Source: Pseudonocardia endophytica
Lineage (GTDB): Bacteria > Actinomycetota > Actinomycetes > Mycobacteriales > Pseudonocardiaceae
DNA: 64,000 nt
NCBI RefSeq assembly: GCF_004339565.1
Contig: NZ_SMFZ01000002.1
Span: 558,001-622,000, forward strand
Direction: 5' to 3'
Below, piece after piece: positions 1-8,365 of the stretch. Position numbers and translations under genes: made by a program. Below the pieces are notes generated by a model, which was given only the letters and a program-made list of their open reading frames with translations, ran no database searches and was not told the DNA's origin. The number at the start of each line of letters is the position of its first letter. The first letter of the stretch is position 1.

Positions 1-252
1 GCGCAGGCGGACGTCGCGGCGACGGCGGGTCGGATCCGCACCCAGCTCGACGATCTGAAGCGCTACCTCGCGCCGATGGTCGCCACGTGGACCGGCGACG
101 CCGCCGTCCAGTACCAGGCGACGCAGCGCAAGTGGGACACGTCGGCGAACGACCTCGCCGACGTCCTCGGCCGGATCGGCGTCGCGCTCGGTGCGGCGCA
201 CGACAACTACCGCAGCACCGAGCAGGCGAACGCGGCACGCTGGGGAGCCTGA
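1..252 (+). CDS. WXG100 family protein (EsxT/EsxU-like), 3' part
   Basis: Open from the window edge and read in frame 1, 83 residues are visible before TGA. A WTG turn (visible residues 30-32) separates two helices, the second ending in YRSTEQANAARWGA. This is the helix-WXG-helix plan of small T7SS (ESX) substrates, which are secreted as dimers. In mycobacteria esxU-esxT lie directly before rplM-rpsI-glmM, the order seen here, so an EsxT-like assignment is favoured by position. The start lies outside the window. Confidence 0.85.
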   Translation, partial: AQADVAATAGRIRTQLDDLKRYLAPMVATWTGDAAVQYQATQRKWDTSANDLADVLGRIGVALGAAHDNYRSTEQANAARWGA

Positions 253-472
253 GCCGCGGCGCCGGAGCGTCACGGGGTGGCCCGGGCGGACCCGGGTCAC
301 CCCCTGCGAATCGGGCGGGTACGATTGACTCTCGTTGTGCGGAAGGTGGAGACCCGCGACTGAGGTCGTCGGCGTCCACCACGGATCGCACGCGCAGACA
401 GTGACCACAGTGACACCCGCTCGGGCCTGCGTGCCAGCAGACTCGCGGTGAGAACGACGACGAGGTAGATCC
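253..472 (+). promoter_or_regulatory. Leader region upstream of rplM
   Basis: These 220 bp hold no convincing gene. They probably carry the promoter and 5' leader of the rplM-rpsI operon. A purine-rich ribosome site (gacgacgagg, about 454-463) precedes the GTG start. I could not assign a defined ribosomal-protein leader structure. Confidence 0.4.
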
Positions 473-916
473 GTGCCCACGTACAGCCCGAAGCCCGGCG
501 ACATCACCCGCGCCTGGCACGTGATCGACGCCAACGACGTGGTGCTCGGTCGGCTCGCCACGCACGCGGCCACACTGCTGCGCGGCAAGCACAAGCCCAC
601 CTTCGCGCCACACGTCGACACCGGCGACTTCGTCGTGATCATCAACGCGGAGAAGGTCGCCGTGTCCGGCAACAAGCGCGAGGACAAGTTCGTCTACCGG
701 CACTCCGGTTTCCCGGGCGGCCTGCGGCAGAAGTCGGTCGGCCAGATGATCGACCAGCAGCCGGACCGCCTGGTCGAGAAGGCGGTCAAGGGCATGCTCC
801 CGAAGAACCGCCTCGGCCGCGCCATGGCCAAGAAGCTGAAGGTCTACGCCGGGCCGTCGCACCCGCACGGCGCGCAGAACCCGCAGCCGTTCGAGATCAA
901 CCAGGTCAGCCAGTGA
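473..916 (+). CDS. rplM: 50S ribosomal protein L13
   Basis: This encodes 147 aa, the standard L13 length. L13 is an early-assembling large-subunit protein that binds 23S rRNA. Recognisable blocks are the N-terminal WHVIDANDVVLGRLAT, the central GDFVVIINAEKVAVSGNK and the C-terminal GMLPKNRLGRAMAKKLKVYAG. The GTG start follows a GACGAGG ribosome site. Its stop overlaps the first candidate start of rpsI by 4 bp (GTGA), so the two are probably translationally coupled. Confidence 0.98.
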   Translation: MPTYSPKPGDITRAWHVIDANDVVLGRLATHAATLLRGKHKPTFAPHVDTGDFVVIINAEKVAVSGNKREDKFVYRHSGFPGGLRQKSVGQMIDQQPDRLVEKAVKGMLPKNRLGRAMAKKLKVYAGPSHPHGAQNPQPFEINQVSQ

Positions 917-1551
917 CCACCCCGAGCAACGAAGAGGGACAGCCCGTGACGAGCCCCGAGGACGGCCAGGACGAGGTCGCCTACACCGCCGAGACCGAGG
1001 GCGTCGAGACCGAGGGCGTCGAGACCGAGGGCGTCGAGGCCGAGGCCACCGAAGGCGAGCTCACCGAGACGATCGGTGAGGAGGTCGCGGACGTCGACTA
1101 CAGCATCGGCGACGCGTCCGACTTCGACGCCGACGCGTTCGCGGCCGAGGCGCCGGTTCTCGGCGACCGCCCGGTGCAGACGGTCGGCCGCCGCAAGGAG
1201 GCCGTCGTCCGGATCCGCATGGTTCCGGGCTCCGGCAACTTCACGCTGAACGGGAAGGCGCTCGACGAGTACTTCCCGAACAAGCTGCACCAGCAGCTGG
1301 TCAAGGACCCGCTGACCACGGTGGAGAAGACCGAGCGCTTCGACATCCACGCCAACCTGCACGGCGGTGGCACGTCCGGGCAGGCCGGTGCGCTGCGCCT
1401 GGCCATCGCCCGCGCGCTGGCCGAGCTGGACTCCGAGGACCGCCCGCCGCTCAAGAAGGCCGGCTTCCTCACCCGTGACGACCGCGCGGTCGAGCGGAAG
1501 AAGTACGGGCTCAAGAAGGCCCGCAAGGCGCCCCAGTACTCCAAGCGCTGA
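913..1551 (+). CDS. rpsI: 30S ribosomal protein S9 with acidic repeat-bearing N-terminal extension
   Basis: The C-terminal about 130 residues are canonical S9, from TVGRRKEAVVRIRMVPGSG to the basic tail ending APQYSKR that reaches the P site. About 80 acidic residues precede it. Within them a 15-bp unit (GAGACCGAGGGCGTC) is repeated three times perfectly at 991-1035, coding ETEGV. The start is ambiguous: GTG 913 overlaps the rplM stop, whereas in-frame GTG 946 has a much better Shine-Dalgarno (gaagaggga, 931-939) and would give 201 aa. N-terminally extended S9 is normal in actinobacteria; the repeat array is the odd part. Confidence 0.97.
   Translation: MTTPSNEEGQPVTSPEDGQDEVAYTAETEGVETEGVETEGVEAEATEGELTETIGEEVADVDYSIGDASDFDADAFAAEAPVLGDRPVQTVGRRKEAVVRIRMVPGSGNFTLNGKALDEYFPNKLHQQLVKDPLTTVEKTERFDIHANLHGGGTSGQAGALRLAIARALAELDSEDRPPLKKAGFLTRDDRAVERKKYGLKKARKAPQYSKR
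991..1035 (+). repeat. Three perfect 15-bp tandem repeats inside rpsI
   Basis: GAGACCGAGGGCGTC occurs at 991-1005, 1006-1020 and 1021-1035, followed by a decayed partial copy. The repeat is in frame, so replication slippage would change the length of the S9 extension by 5 residues at a time. Confidence 0.9.
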
Positions 1552-1562
1552 CCGCGGCCCGG

Positions 1563-2900
1563 ATGCGTCGCCTCTTCGGAACCGACGGCGTCCGCGGCCT
1601 GGCGAACGGCGAACTCCTCACTCCGGAGTTCGCCGTCGTCGTCTGTGCTGCGGCCGCACGCACGCTGGCCCGCACGCCGGACTCGCGTCCGGTCGCCGTG
1701 GTCGGCAGGGACCCCCGCGCCAGCGGCGAGATGCTCGAGGCCGCCGTGGTGGCCGGGCTGACCTCCGCGGGTGCGGACGCGGTCCGGGTCGGTGTGCTGC
1801 CGACCCCGGCCGTCGCGCACCTGGTCGGCGAACTCGATGCCGACTTCGGTGTGATGATCTCCGCCTCGCACAACCCGATGCCGGACAACGGCATCAAACT
1901 GTTCGCCGCGGGTGGCCACAAGCTGCCCGACGAGCGCGAGGCGGAGATCGAGCGCGCCCTCGAGACGCCCGTTCCGGAGCGTCCGACCGGTGCCGCGGTC
2001 GGCCGGGTGCACGACAGCACCGACGGCGCCGAGCGCTACGTCGAGCACCTGCTCGCGTCGCTCCCCGAGCCGCTGCGCGGCGTGCGCGTGGTCGTCGACT
2101 GCGCGCACGGTGCGGCGTCCGCCGTCGCCCCGGAGGCGTACCGCAGGGCCGGCGCCGACGTCGTCGCGATCGCGGCGGAGCCGGACGGTCTGAACATCAA
2201 CGACGGCGTCGGGTCGACGCACCTGGCCGTCCTGCAGCGTGCGGTGGTCGAGCACGGCGCGGACCTCGGGATCGCGCACGACGGCGACGCCGACCGCTGC
2301 CTGGCCGTGGACGCGGCGGGGCAGGTCGTGGACGGCGACCAGATCATGGCCGTGCTCGCGGTCGGCATGCACGCCGACGGGCAGCTCACGGACGACACGC
2401 TCGTCACGACCGTGATGAGCAACCTGGCCCTGCACCTGGCCATGCGGGACGCCGGGATCGCCGTCACCACGACCCAGGTCGGCGATCGCTACGTGCTGGA
2501 GCGCCTGCGCGAGGGCGGGTTCTCGCTGGGTGGCGAGCAGTCCGGGCACGTCGTGCTGCCGGGCAGGGCCACCACGGGGGACGGTCTGCTGACGGCACTG
2601 AGCCTGATGTCCCGGATGTCGCGGACCGGTTCGTCGCTGGCCGAGCTGGCCGGGATCGTGTCGCCGCTCCCGCAGGTGCTGCAGAACGTGCGGGTGACCG
2701 ACAAGGCCGCCGTGTCCGCGTCGGACGCCGTCGCGGAGGCCGTGGCGAAGGCCGAGGCCGAGCTGGGTGAGACGGGACGTGTGCTGCTCCGGCCGTCCGG
2801 CACCGAGGAGCTCGTGCGCGTGATGGTCGAGGCCCCGACGCCGGAGGACGCGCAGTCCACCGCCTCCCGCCTGGCCGAGGTCGTCGCCGCGGTGCGCTGA
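1563..2900 (+). CDS. glmM: Phosphoglucosamine mutase
   Basis: A 445-aa cytosolic enzyme converting glucosamine-6-phosphate to glucosamine-1-phosphate for UDP-GlcNAc and peptidoglycan. It starts MRRLFGTDGVRG, as usual for GlmM. Diagnostic motifs are the active-site ISASHNP with phosphoserine Ser102, the Mg-binding loop DGDADR (240-245), the sugar-binding GEQSGH (324-329) and the phosphate-binding RPSGTEELVRVM near the C-terminus. It begins 11 bp after rpsI and is likely co-transcribed. glmS, which makes its substrate, lies 2 kb downstream. Confidence 0.97.
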   Translation: MRRLFGTDGVRGLANGELLTPEFAVVVCAAAARTLARTPDSRPVAVVGRDPRASGEMLEAAVVAGLTSAGADAVRVGVLPTPAVAHLVGELDADFGVMISASHNPMPDNGIKLFAAGGHKLPDEREAEIERALETPVPERPTGAAVGRVHDSTDGAERYVEHLLASLPEPLRGVRVVVDCAHGAASAVAPEAYRRAGADVVAIAAEPDGLNINDGVGSTHLAVLQRAVVEHGADLGIAHDGDADRCLAVDAAGQVVDGDQIMAVLAVGMHADGQLTDDTLVTTVMSNLALHLAMRDAGIAVTTTQVGDRYVLERLREGGFSLGGEQSGHVVLPGRATTGDGLLTALSLMSRMSRTGSSLAELAGIVSPLPQVLQNVRVTDKAAVSASDAVAEAVAKAEAELGETGRVLLRPSGTEELVRVMVEAPTPEDAQSTASRLAEVVAAVR

Positions 2901-3277
2901 GGGGCCGCCGGTCCGGCCGGCCGCCGCTCGCCCGACCGGTGTCCGGTCCCTTGAGGGCCGTGCCGGCGTCGAACGGCGGCGCGGCGCGCGTCCTGACGGA
3001 CCACCGGAACGTGGCGCTCGACGGCCGACGCGGATCGAGTGGAACGTTCCGGCGGTCGCGACGACCGGAACGCGCCTCTCGATCGTGGATACGGGTCGAG
3101 TGGAACGTTCCGGCTGTCGTGACGACCAGGAGGTGACGCCCGGCCGGTCCCGGGGGCTCGACCGGCGCCGACCCGGTCGTCCGGACAGCCGGGTGGCGAT
3201 CGCATGCGTGAGTGCGATCGTGACCGGATCCCGGCGTTCCGCCCCGGTCCGGGTGCGTGGCGGCTCATCCTGATCGA
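2901..3277. repeat. Non-coding spacer with two tandem 61-bp units
   Basis: No gene is supported in these 377 bp. Two imperfect units start at 3004 and 3065 (offset 61 bp). Each begins CCGGAACG and contains the palindrome GGAACGTTCC (3041-3050 and 3102-3111), followed by GGC(G/T)GTCG(C/T)GACGACC. Purpose unknown; probably a dispersed intergenic repeat. Confidence 0.75.
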
Positions 3278-3472
3278 ATGGAAGCCGACCTGCAGATCGA
3301 CCCCGACGTCGTCGAACACCTGGCTCGTCGTGCCCGGCGGATCGTCGAGGATCTCGCCGGAGTGGCCGACGGCGGTGCGGCGGTCGACCTCCTCGCGTTC
3401 GCGGACGCGGCCGAGGACGCGGCGAGGCGGGCGCGGGACGCCGACCGGGACGCGGCGGAGCGGTTCCGGTGA
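3278..3472 (+). CDS. Small helical protein, possible ESX-associated
   Basis: A 64-aa acidic, Ala/Arg-rich helical protein beginning MEADLQIDPDVVEHLARRA and ending ARDADRDAAERFR. No signal peptide or membrane segment. ATG 3278 is preferred over GTG 3257 because a -10-like CATCCT ends 6 nt before it, matching the leaderless pattern of the window. Its stop overlaps the next gene by GTGA, so the pair is coupled. Small proteins occupy the same slot after glmM in mycobacteria. I do not recognise a named family; partnership with the WXG100-like neighbour is inferred. Confidence 0.6.
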   Translation: MEADLQIDPDVVEHLARRARRIVEDLAGVADGGAAVDLLAFADAAEDAARRARDADRDAAERFR

Positions 3473-3921
3473 TCGGGCCGACACCGGACGACCTGCGCCG
3501 CCGCGGTCGCGTGCTGGACGACGCCGCCGGGGCGACCGCGGACGTCGTCGCACGTCTGGCCGAGGCGTGGAGCGACATGACCGGCCGGAGCTGGGCCGAG
3601 CGCCTGCGGCGGGTCGGTCACGACCTCGACGACCTGGCGACGGACCTGTTCGACCGGGCCGACGCGATCGACCGCGGCGGGGCCGATGCGACCGACCGCG
3701 GCGAGGCCGATGCGACCGACCGTGGCGTGGCGGACGCGCCACTCCGCGGAGCGGGCGACGCGACTGACCGCGCGCGGGGCGCCGCGACCGATCGCGGCAC
3801 GACCGGCGTGACCGACCCTGGAACGGCCGACGGGCCCGTCGGCGTACTGCTCGGGGCTCAGACCGGGACGCGGACCACCGGCCGTCGAGGTGTGGTCGTC
3901 CCGACCCTGCCGCCGCCGTAG
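3469..3921 (+). CDS. WXG100-like helical protein with octapeptide repeat tail
   Basis: A 150-aa protein. Residues about 1-65 form two amphipathic helices around AWSDMTGRSW, resembling a WXG100 hairpin. The rest is low complexity, with octapeptide repeats (DRGGADAT, DRGEADAT, DRGVADAP) from 24-bp DNA units at about 3670-3740, then a Thr/Gly-rich end. GTG 3469 overlaps the stop of the preceding gene by 4 bp. The context (WXG100 gene 3 kb upstream, coupled small partner) suggests a T7SS-associated function. The family is not recognised with certainty. Confidence 0.6.
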   Translation: MIGPTPDDLRRRGRVLDDAAGATADVVARLAEAWSDMTGRSWAERLRRVGHDLDDLATDLFDRADAIDRGGADATDRGEADATDRGVADAPLRGAGDATDRARGAATDRGTTGVTDPGTADGPVGVLLGAQTGTRTTGRRGVVVPTLPPP

Positions 3922-3925
3922 CGGG

Positions 3926-4816
3926 TCAGGCCGGCCCGAGGATCTTGAGCGGGTCGCGCCTCTCGGCAGCGGCCTCCTCGTCCTCCTCGGCGGTGAGGTC
4001 GACGAGCGGGGCGCCCTTCACGTCGCCCTCGGTCAGCGACCGGACGCGGCTCTCGTCCATGAGCTGGTCCAGCAGGTACGCCGTGACCAGCGCGCGGGTC
4101 AGCTTGCGGACCTTCGGCTGCGCCTTGTCGCCGGTCAGCATCCCGGTCCAGTGCAGACCCTCGCAGAACCCGAGGTGCCCGGCCTTGGCCAGCGTCCGGA
4201 GCTGGACCGGCCCGCCAGCGGCCTCGGCCATCTTCTGAGCGTGCCCGGCGGCCGGGGCCATCGAGTCGACCTCGGCGGCCAGGTGCAGCGTCGGGGCCGT
4301 CACCGAGCGCGCCGCCTCGATCGCGGACGGCCGGACCTCGGCGGGCGCCAGCGTCACGACCGCGCCGAGGCGCTCGCGCCGGGACGCGGCCAGCAGCGCC
4401 GTCCCACCGCCGATCCCGTGCCCGGCCAGCGCCGTGCGCCGCGAGTCGACGCTGATCCGCCCGTCGCCGAGCCGGACGCCGACGCACACGTCGAGCGTGG
4501 TCAGAAGGTCCGTGGAGAAGCGGCTGATGCTGGGCACGGGGCTGCCCTGGGTGTCAGGGGCGGCCGCGACGATGCCCCAGGACGCGAGGTGCCGCAGCAG
4601 CTCGACGTACCGGCGGACCGGCTGCAGCCAGTCGTGCGCGAGCACCACGGCCGGCAGGCCGAGACCGGCGACCGGCGTGTAGATGATCCCCGGGATCCCG
4701 ACGAGGCCGAGGTCGCCGTGGCGGACCTCGTGCGGCCCGGGCCGGGACAGCACACCGAGGGCGTCCTTGGCCCCCTTCATCGCCGGGGGACGGATGAACG
4801 TGCTGGTCCGACTCAC
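3926..4816 (-). CDS. Alpha/beta hydrolase (dienelactone-hydrolase-like) lacking the nucleophile serine
   Basis: A 296-aa cytosolic alpha/beta-hydrolase-fold protein. It carries an oxyanion segment VVLAHDWLQPVRRY and a late His motif (KAGHLGFCEG). The nucleophile elbow, normally GHSxGG, reads GHGIGG: the catalytic Ser is Gly (codon ggg). It may be non-catalytic or use another residue. GTG 4816 is chosen because TACGGT (4824-4829, minus strand) ends exactly 7 nt upstream, a leaderless arrangement mirrored by divergent glmS. It is convergent with the preceding gene. Confidence 0.8.
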   Translation of the reverse strand: MSRTSTFIRPPAMKGAKDALGVLSRPGPHEVRHGDLGLVGIPGIIYTPVAGLGLPAVVLAHDWLQPVRRYVELLRHLASWGIVAAAPDTQGSPVPSISRFSTDLLTTLDVCVGVRLGDGRISVDSRRTALAGHGIGGGTALLAASRRERLGAVVTLAPAEVRPSAIEAARSVTAPTLHLAAEVDSMAPAAGHAQKMAEAAGGPVQLRTLAKAGHLGFCEGLHWTGMLTGDKAQPKVRKLTRALVTAYLLDQLMDESRVRSLTEGDVKGAPLVDLTAEEDEEAAAERRDPLKILGPA

Positions 4817-4823
4817 GTGCGGC

Positions 4824-4905
4824 ACCGTACCGTCGTCGGTGACGCCGCGCCGTTCACGGCTCGCCTCGGAGCGGTGGAATCCGGTGATCTCGCCCGTCCT
4901 ACCCT
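4824..4905. promoter_or_regulatory. Divergent leaderless promoters, hydrolase and glmS
   Basis: On the minus strand TACGGT (4824-4829) ends 7 nt before the hydrolase GTG. On the plus strand TACCCT (4900-4905) ends 7 nt before the glmS ATG. With normal -10 spacing both transcripts would start at the start codon itself. No clear -35 is seen. Confidence 0.65.
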
Positions 4906-4912
4906 GACACCC

Positions 4913-6784
4913 ATGTGTGGCATCGTCGGTTACGTCGGGCACCGGAGCGCACTCGACGTGGTCCTGGCAGGTCTGCGCCGCCTCGAGTACCGGGGATACG
5001 ACTCCGCGGGTGTCGCACTCCCACTGGACGGGTCGCTGCTCGTCGAGCGCAAGGCGGGGGCGCTGGCGAACCTCGAGAAGCAGCTCGACGACGTCGGCCG
5101 GGACCGTTTCACCGGCACGTCCGGCATCGGCCACACGCGCTGGGCGACGCACGGCCCGCCGACCGACCGCAACGCCCACCCGCACCGCAGCGCGTCCGGG
5201 GACGTCGCGGTCGTGCACAACGGGATCATCGAGAACTACCTGCCGCTGCGCGCCGAGCTCGAGGCCCGTGGGATCTGGGCCGAGTCGGACACCGACACCG
5301 AGACGGCGGCGCACCTGGTCTCCCTCGCGTACACCGGAGAACTCGGGGACGGTGAGACGAAGGGTGATCTGCCGGCCAGCGTCCGGGCCGTGGCTCGACG
5401 GCTGGAGGGCGCGTTCACGCTCGTCGTGACGCACGCCGACGAGCCGGACCGGATCGTCGCGGCCCGGCGCAACTCGCCGCTCGTGCTCGGCATCGGAGAC
5501 GGCGAGACGTTCCTGGCCTCGGACGTCGCGGCGTTCATCGAGTTCACGCGCGACGCCGTCGAGCTCGGGCAGGACCAGGTCGTGACGATCACCCGCGACG
5601 GGTTCGACGCCACCGACTTCCACGGGGACCCGGTCGAGGTCTCGCCGTTCCGGGTCACCTGGGACCTGGCCGCCGCCGAGAAGGGCGGCCACGACTACTT
5701 CATGCTCAAGGAGATCGAGGAGCAGCCGTCCGCGATCGCGGACACGTTGCGCGGTCACCTGGTCGAGGGCCGGATCGTGCTCGACGAGCAGCGCCTGTCC
5801 GACCAGGACCTGCGCGACGTGGACAAGGTGTTCGTCGTCGCCTGCGGCACGGCGTACCACTCCGGGCTGCTCGCGAAGTACGCGATCGAGCACTGGACGC
5901 GGTTGCCCGTCGAGATCGAGCTGGCCAGCGAGTTCCGCTACCGGGACCCGGTGCTGGACCGATCGACGCTCGTCGTCGCGATCTCCCAGTCGGGCGAGAC
6001 GGCGGACACCCTGGAGGCGCTGCGGCACGCGAAGGAGCAGAAGGCCCGCGTGCTCGCGATCTGCAACACGAACGGGGCGCAGATCCCGCGCGAGTCCGAC
6101 GCGGTGATCTACACCCATGCCGGGCCGGAGATCGGGGTCGCGGCGACGAAGACGTTCACCGCCCAGGTCGCGGCGAACTACCTGGTCGGCCTCGCGCTCG
6201 CGCAGGCCCGCGGCACGAAGTACCCGGACGAGGTCGTGCGCGAGTTCGAGCAGCTCGAAGCCGTCCCGCAGGCCGTCGAGGAAGTTCTCGAGTCGCTCGG
6301 AGCGGCGCGTGCGCTGGGGCAGGAGCTGGCGCCGTCGAAGGCCGTGCTGTTCCTGGGCCGCCACGTCGGGTTCCCGGTGGCGCTGGAGGGCGCGCTCAAG
6401 CTCAAGGAACTCGCCTACATGCACGCCGAGGCGTTCGCCGCCGGTGAGCTCAAGCACGGGCCGATCGCGCTGATCGAGGACGGGCTGCCGGTCGTCGTGG
6501 TGATGCCGTCGCCGCGCGGACGGGCCGTGCTGCACTCGAAGCTGCTGTCCAACATCCAGGAGGTCAAGGCACGCGGCGCCCGGACCGTGGTGATCGCCGA
6601 GACCGGCGACGAGACGGTCAAGCCGTTCGCCGACCACCTGTTCGAGCTGCCGCAGGTACCGACGCTGCTGCAGCCGCTGGTGGCGACCGTGCCGCTGCAG
6701 GTGATCGCGGCCGAGATCGCCCGCGCCCGCGGCTACGACGTCGACAAGCCGCGGAACCTGGCGAAGTCCGTCACGGTGGAGTGA
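4913..6784 (+). CDS. glmS: Glutamine-fructose-6-phosphate aminotransferase (isomerizing)
   Basis: A 623-aa enzyme making glucosamine-6-phosphate from fructose-6-phosphate and glutamine, the first step to UDP-GlcNAc. MCGIVGYVG places the catalytic Cys2 for N-terminal processing. The glutaminase domain is followed by two SIS sugar-isomerase domains (for example VVAISQSGETADTLEAL), and the end PRNLAKSVTVE is the family's invariant C-terminus. The ATG is preceded by TACCCT at 7 nt and has no Shine-Dalgarno, so the mRNA is probably leaderless. The stop overlaps the next ATG (TGATG). Confidence 0.98.
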   Translation: MCGIVGYVGHRSALDVVLAGLRRLEYRGYDSAGVALPLDGSLLVERKAGALANLEKQLDDVGRDRFTGTSGIGHTRWATHGPPTDRNAHPHRSASGDVAVVHNGIIENYLPLRAELEARGIWAESDTDTETAAHLVSLAYTGELGDGETKGDLPASVRAVARRLEGAFTLVVTHADEPDRIVAARRNSPLVLGIGDGETFLASDVAAFIEFTRDAVELGQDQVVTITRDGFDATDFHGDPVEVSPFRVTWDLAAAEKGGHDYFMLKEIEEQPSAIADTLRGHLVEGRIVLDEQRLSDQDLRDVDKVFVVACGTAYHSGLLAKYAIEHWTRLPVEIELASEFRYRDPVLDRSTLVVAISQSGETADTLEALRHAKEQKARVLAICNTNGAQIPRESDAVIYTHAGPEIGVAATKTFTAQVAANYLVGLALAQARGTKYPDEVVREFEQLEAVPQAVEEVLESLGAARALGQELAPSKAVLFLGRHVGFPVALEGALKLKELAYMHAEAFAAGELKHGPIALIEDGLPVVVVMPSPRGRAVLHSKLLSNIQEVKARGARTVVIAETGDETVKPFADHLFELPQVPTLLQPLVATVPLQVIAAEIARARGYDVDKPRNLAKSVTVE

Positions 6785-8241
6785 TGGACGGGGTCTACAC
6801 CGCCGACCAGATCCGCGCCGCAGAGGGCGCGATGATGGAGACGGTCGCCGAAGGCGTACTGATGCGCCGGGCGGCCTACGGGCTGGCCGCGCACGTGATC
6901 GACCGGCTCGGCGGCGCGTACGGCCGGCGGGTGACGCTGCTCGTCGGCGCCGGGGACAACGGGGGCGACGCGCTGTGGGCCGGTGTGGAGCTGCGACGTC
7001 GCGGGGCGGCCGTCACCGCCGTACTGCTGACGCCGGACCGTGCGCACCCGGCCGGGCTGTCGGCGTTCCGACGGGCGCGCGGGCGGGTCCTCGTCGGCAC
7101 CGCTCCGGCCGCGGTCGATGCCGTGGCCCGTGCTGACGTGGTGATCGACGGCATCGTCGGCATCTCCGGCACACCCGGCCTGCGCGACCCGGCACCCGCG
7201 CTGGTGGCCGCCGCCGAGTCCTCCGGGGTGCCGATCGTCGCCTGCGACCTGCCGAGCGGTGTCGGCGCGGACACCGGCGAGACCGACGGGCCGTGCGTGC
7301 GGGCCGCGGTCACCGTCACGTTCGGGGCGCGCAAGCCGGTGCACGCGCTGGCGGCTCCGCTGTGCGGGCCGGTGCGGCTCGTCGACTTCGGGCTCGGTCC
7401 GTTCCTGCCGGAGCCGCACGCGCGGCTGCTGCGCGACGCCGACGTGGCCGACCGCTGGCCGGTGCCGGGGCCGTCGGACGACAAGTACACCCAGGGCGTC
7501 GTCGGGATCGCGGCCGGATCGGCGACCTACCCCGGTGCGGCCGTGCTGGCGGCCGGTGCGGCCGCGCTGTCCACGTCCGGCATGGTCCGGTTCGCCGGGT
7601 CGGCCGCCGACGAGGTGCGGCGGCACTGGCCGGAGATCGTGGCGACCGGCGACATCACCGACGCCGGGCGCACGCAGGCGTGGGCGGTCGGACCGGGCAT
7701 CGGCACCGGGTCGCACGGCCGGGCGGCGCTGGAGGCCGTGCTCGACCGGGACGTGCCGCTGTGCATCGACGCGGACGGGATCACGCTGCTGGCCCAGCAC
7801 GCGGACCTGCGGGAGCGGATACACGGACGTCCGATCGTGCTCACCCCGCACGCCGGGGAGTTCGCGCGGATCGCCGGTGACGTCGGCGCCGACCGGGTCG
7901 AGGCCACCCGCCGCGCGGCCGCCGACCTGGGCGTGACGGTGCTGCTCAAGGGCAACGCGACCGTCGTCGCGGACCCGGACGGGCGGACGCTGATCGACCC
8001 GGCCGCGGACGCCTGGGCGGCGACCGCCGGGTCCGGCGACGTGCTCACCGGCATGACCGGTGCGCTGCTCGCGGCCGGTCTGGAGCCGTGGTGGGCGGCC
8101 GGGTGCGCCACGTTCGTCCACGCCAGGGCTGCGACGGCGGCCGCGCGCGAGCACGGGCTGCCTCCCGTCCCGGCGCCCGCATCGCGGTTGCAGGCCGCCG
8201 TCCCGGAGGCTCTCCGCGCCGTGCGCGCCGCGTTGAGCTGA
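6784..8241 (+). CDS. nnr: Bifunctional NAD(P)H-hydrate epimerase / ADP-dependent dehydratase
   Basis: A 485-aa metabolite-repair enzyme that restores hydrated NADH and NADPH. The N-terminal YjeF_N domain has VGAGDNGGDALWAG, the epimerase phosphate loop. The C-terminal ribokinase-like domain has TPHAGEFARIAG, a KGNATVVADPDG strand and TAGSGDVLTGMTGALLAAG, the anion hole and catalytic Asp of the dehydratase. ATG 6784 shares a base with the glmS stop; GTG 6781 is the other possible start. The same pairing with glmS occurs in other actinobacteria. Confidence 0.94.
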   Translation: MDGVYTADQIRAAEGAMMETVAEGVLMRRAAYGLAAHVIDRLGGAYGRRVTLLVGAGDNGGDALWAGVELRRRGAAVTAVLLTPDRAHPAGLSAFRRARGRVLVGTAPAAVDAVARADVVIDGIVGISGTPGLRDPAPALVAAAESSGVPIVACDLPSGVGADTGETDGPCVRAAVTVTFGARKPVHALAAPLCGPVRLVDFGLGPFLPEPHARLLRDADVADRWPVPGPSDDKYTQGVVGIAAGSATYPGAAVLAAGAAALSTSGMVRFAGSAADEVRRHWPEIVATGDITDAGRTQAWAVGPGIGTGSHGRAALEAVLDRDVPLCIDADGITLLAQHADLRERIHGRPIVLTPHAGEFARIAGDVGADRVEATRRAAADLGVTVLLKGNATVVADPDGRTLIDPAADAWAATAGSGDVLTGMTGALLAAGLEPWWAAGCATFVHARAATAAAREHGLPPVPAPASRLQAAVPEALRAVRAALS

Positions 8242-8247
8242 TCCCTC

Positions 8248-8316
8248 GCCGTACCGCCCGAGCGGAGCGCTCGCCCGGCCGTACCGCGCGAGAGGAGCGT
8301 TCGTCCACGTACCGGG
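8248..8316. repeat. Tandem 30-bp intergenic repeat
   Basis: Two 30-bp units (8248-8277 and 8278-8307) share GCCGTACCGC(C/G)CGAG(C/A)GGAGCG(C/T)TCG, and a third partial CGTACCG follows. They fill the gap after nnr. Each unit includes a short inverted AGCGGAGCGCT-like segment. Function unknown. Confidence 0.7.
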
Positions 8317-8365
8317 GGCCGGATGGGCTCTTGACGCGTCCCCGACCGGGAGTTGGGTGAGTCCC

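Noticed and set aside
3926..6637. 903-codon minus-strand frame covering glmS
   Set aside because: Only the last 296 codons are a real gene (alpha/beta hydrolase from GTG 4816). The rest is the shadow of glmS.
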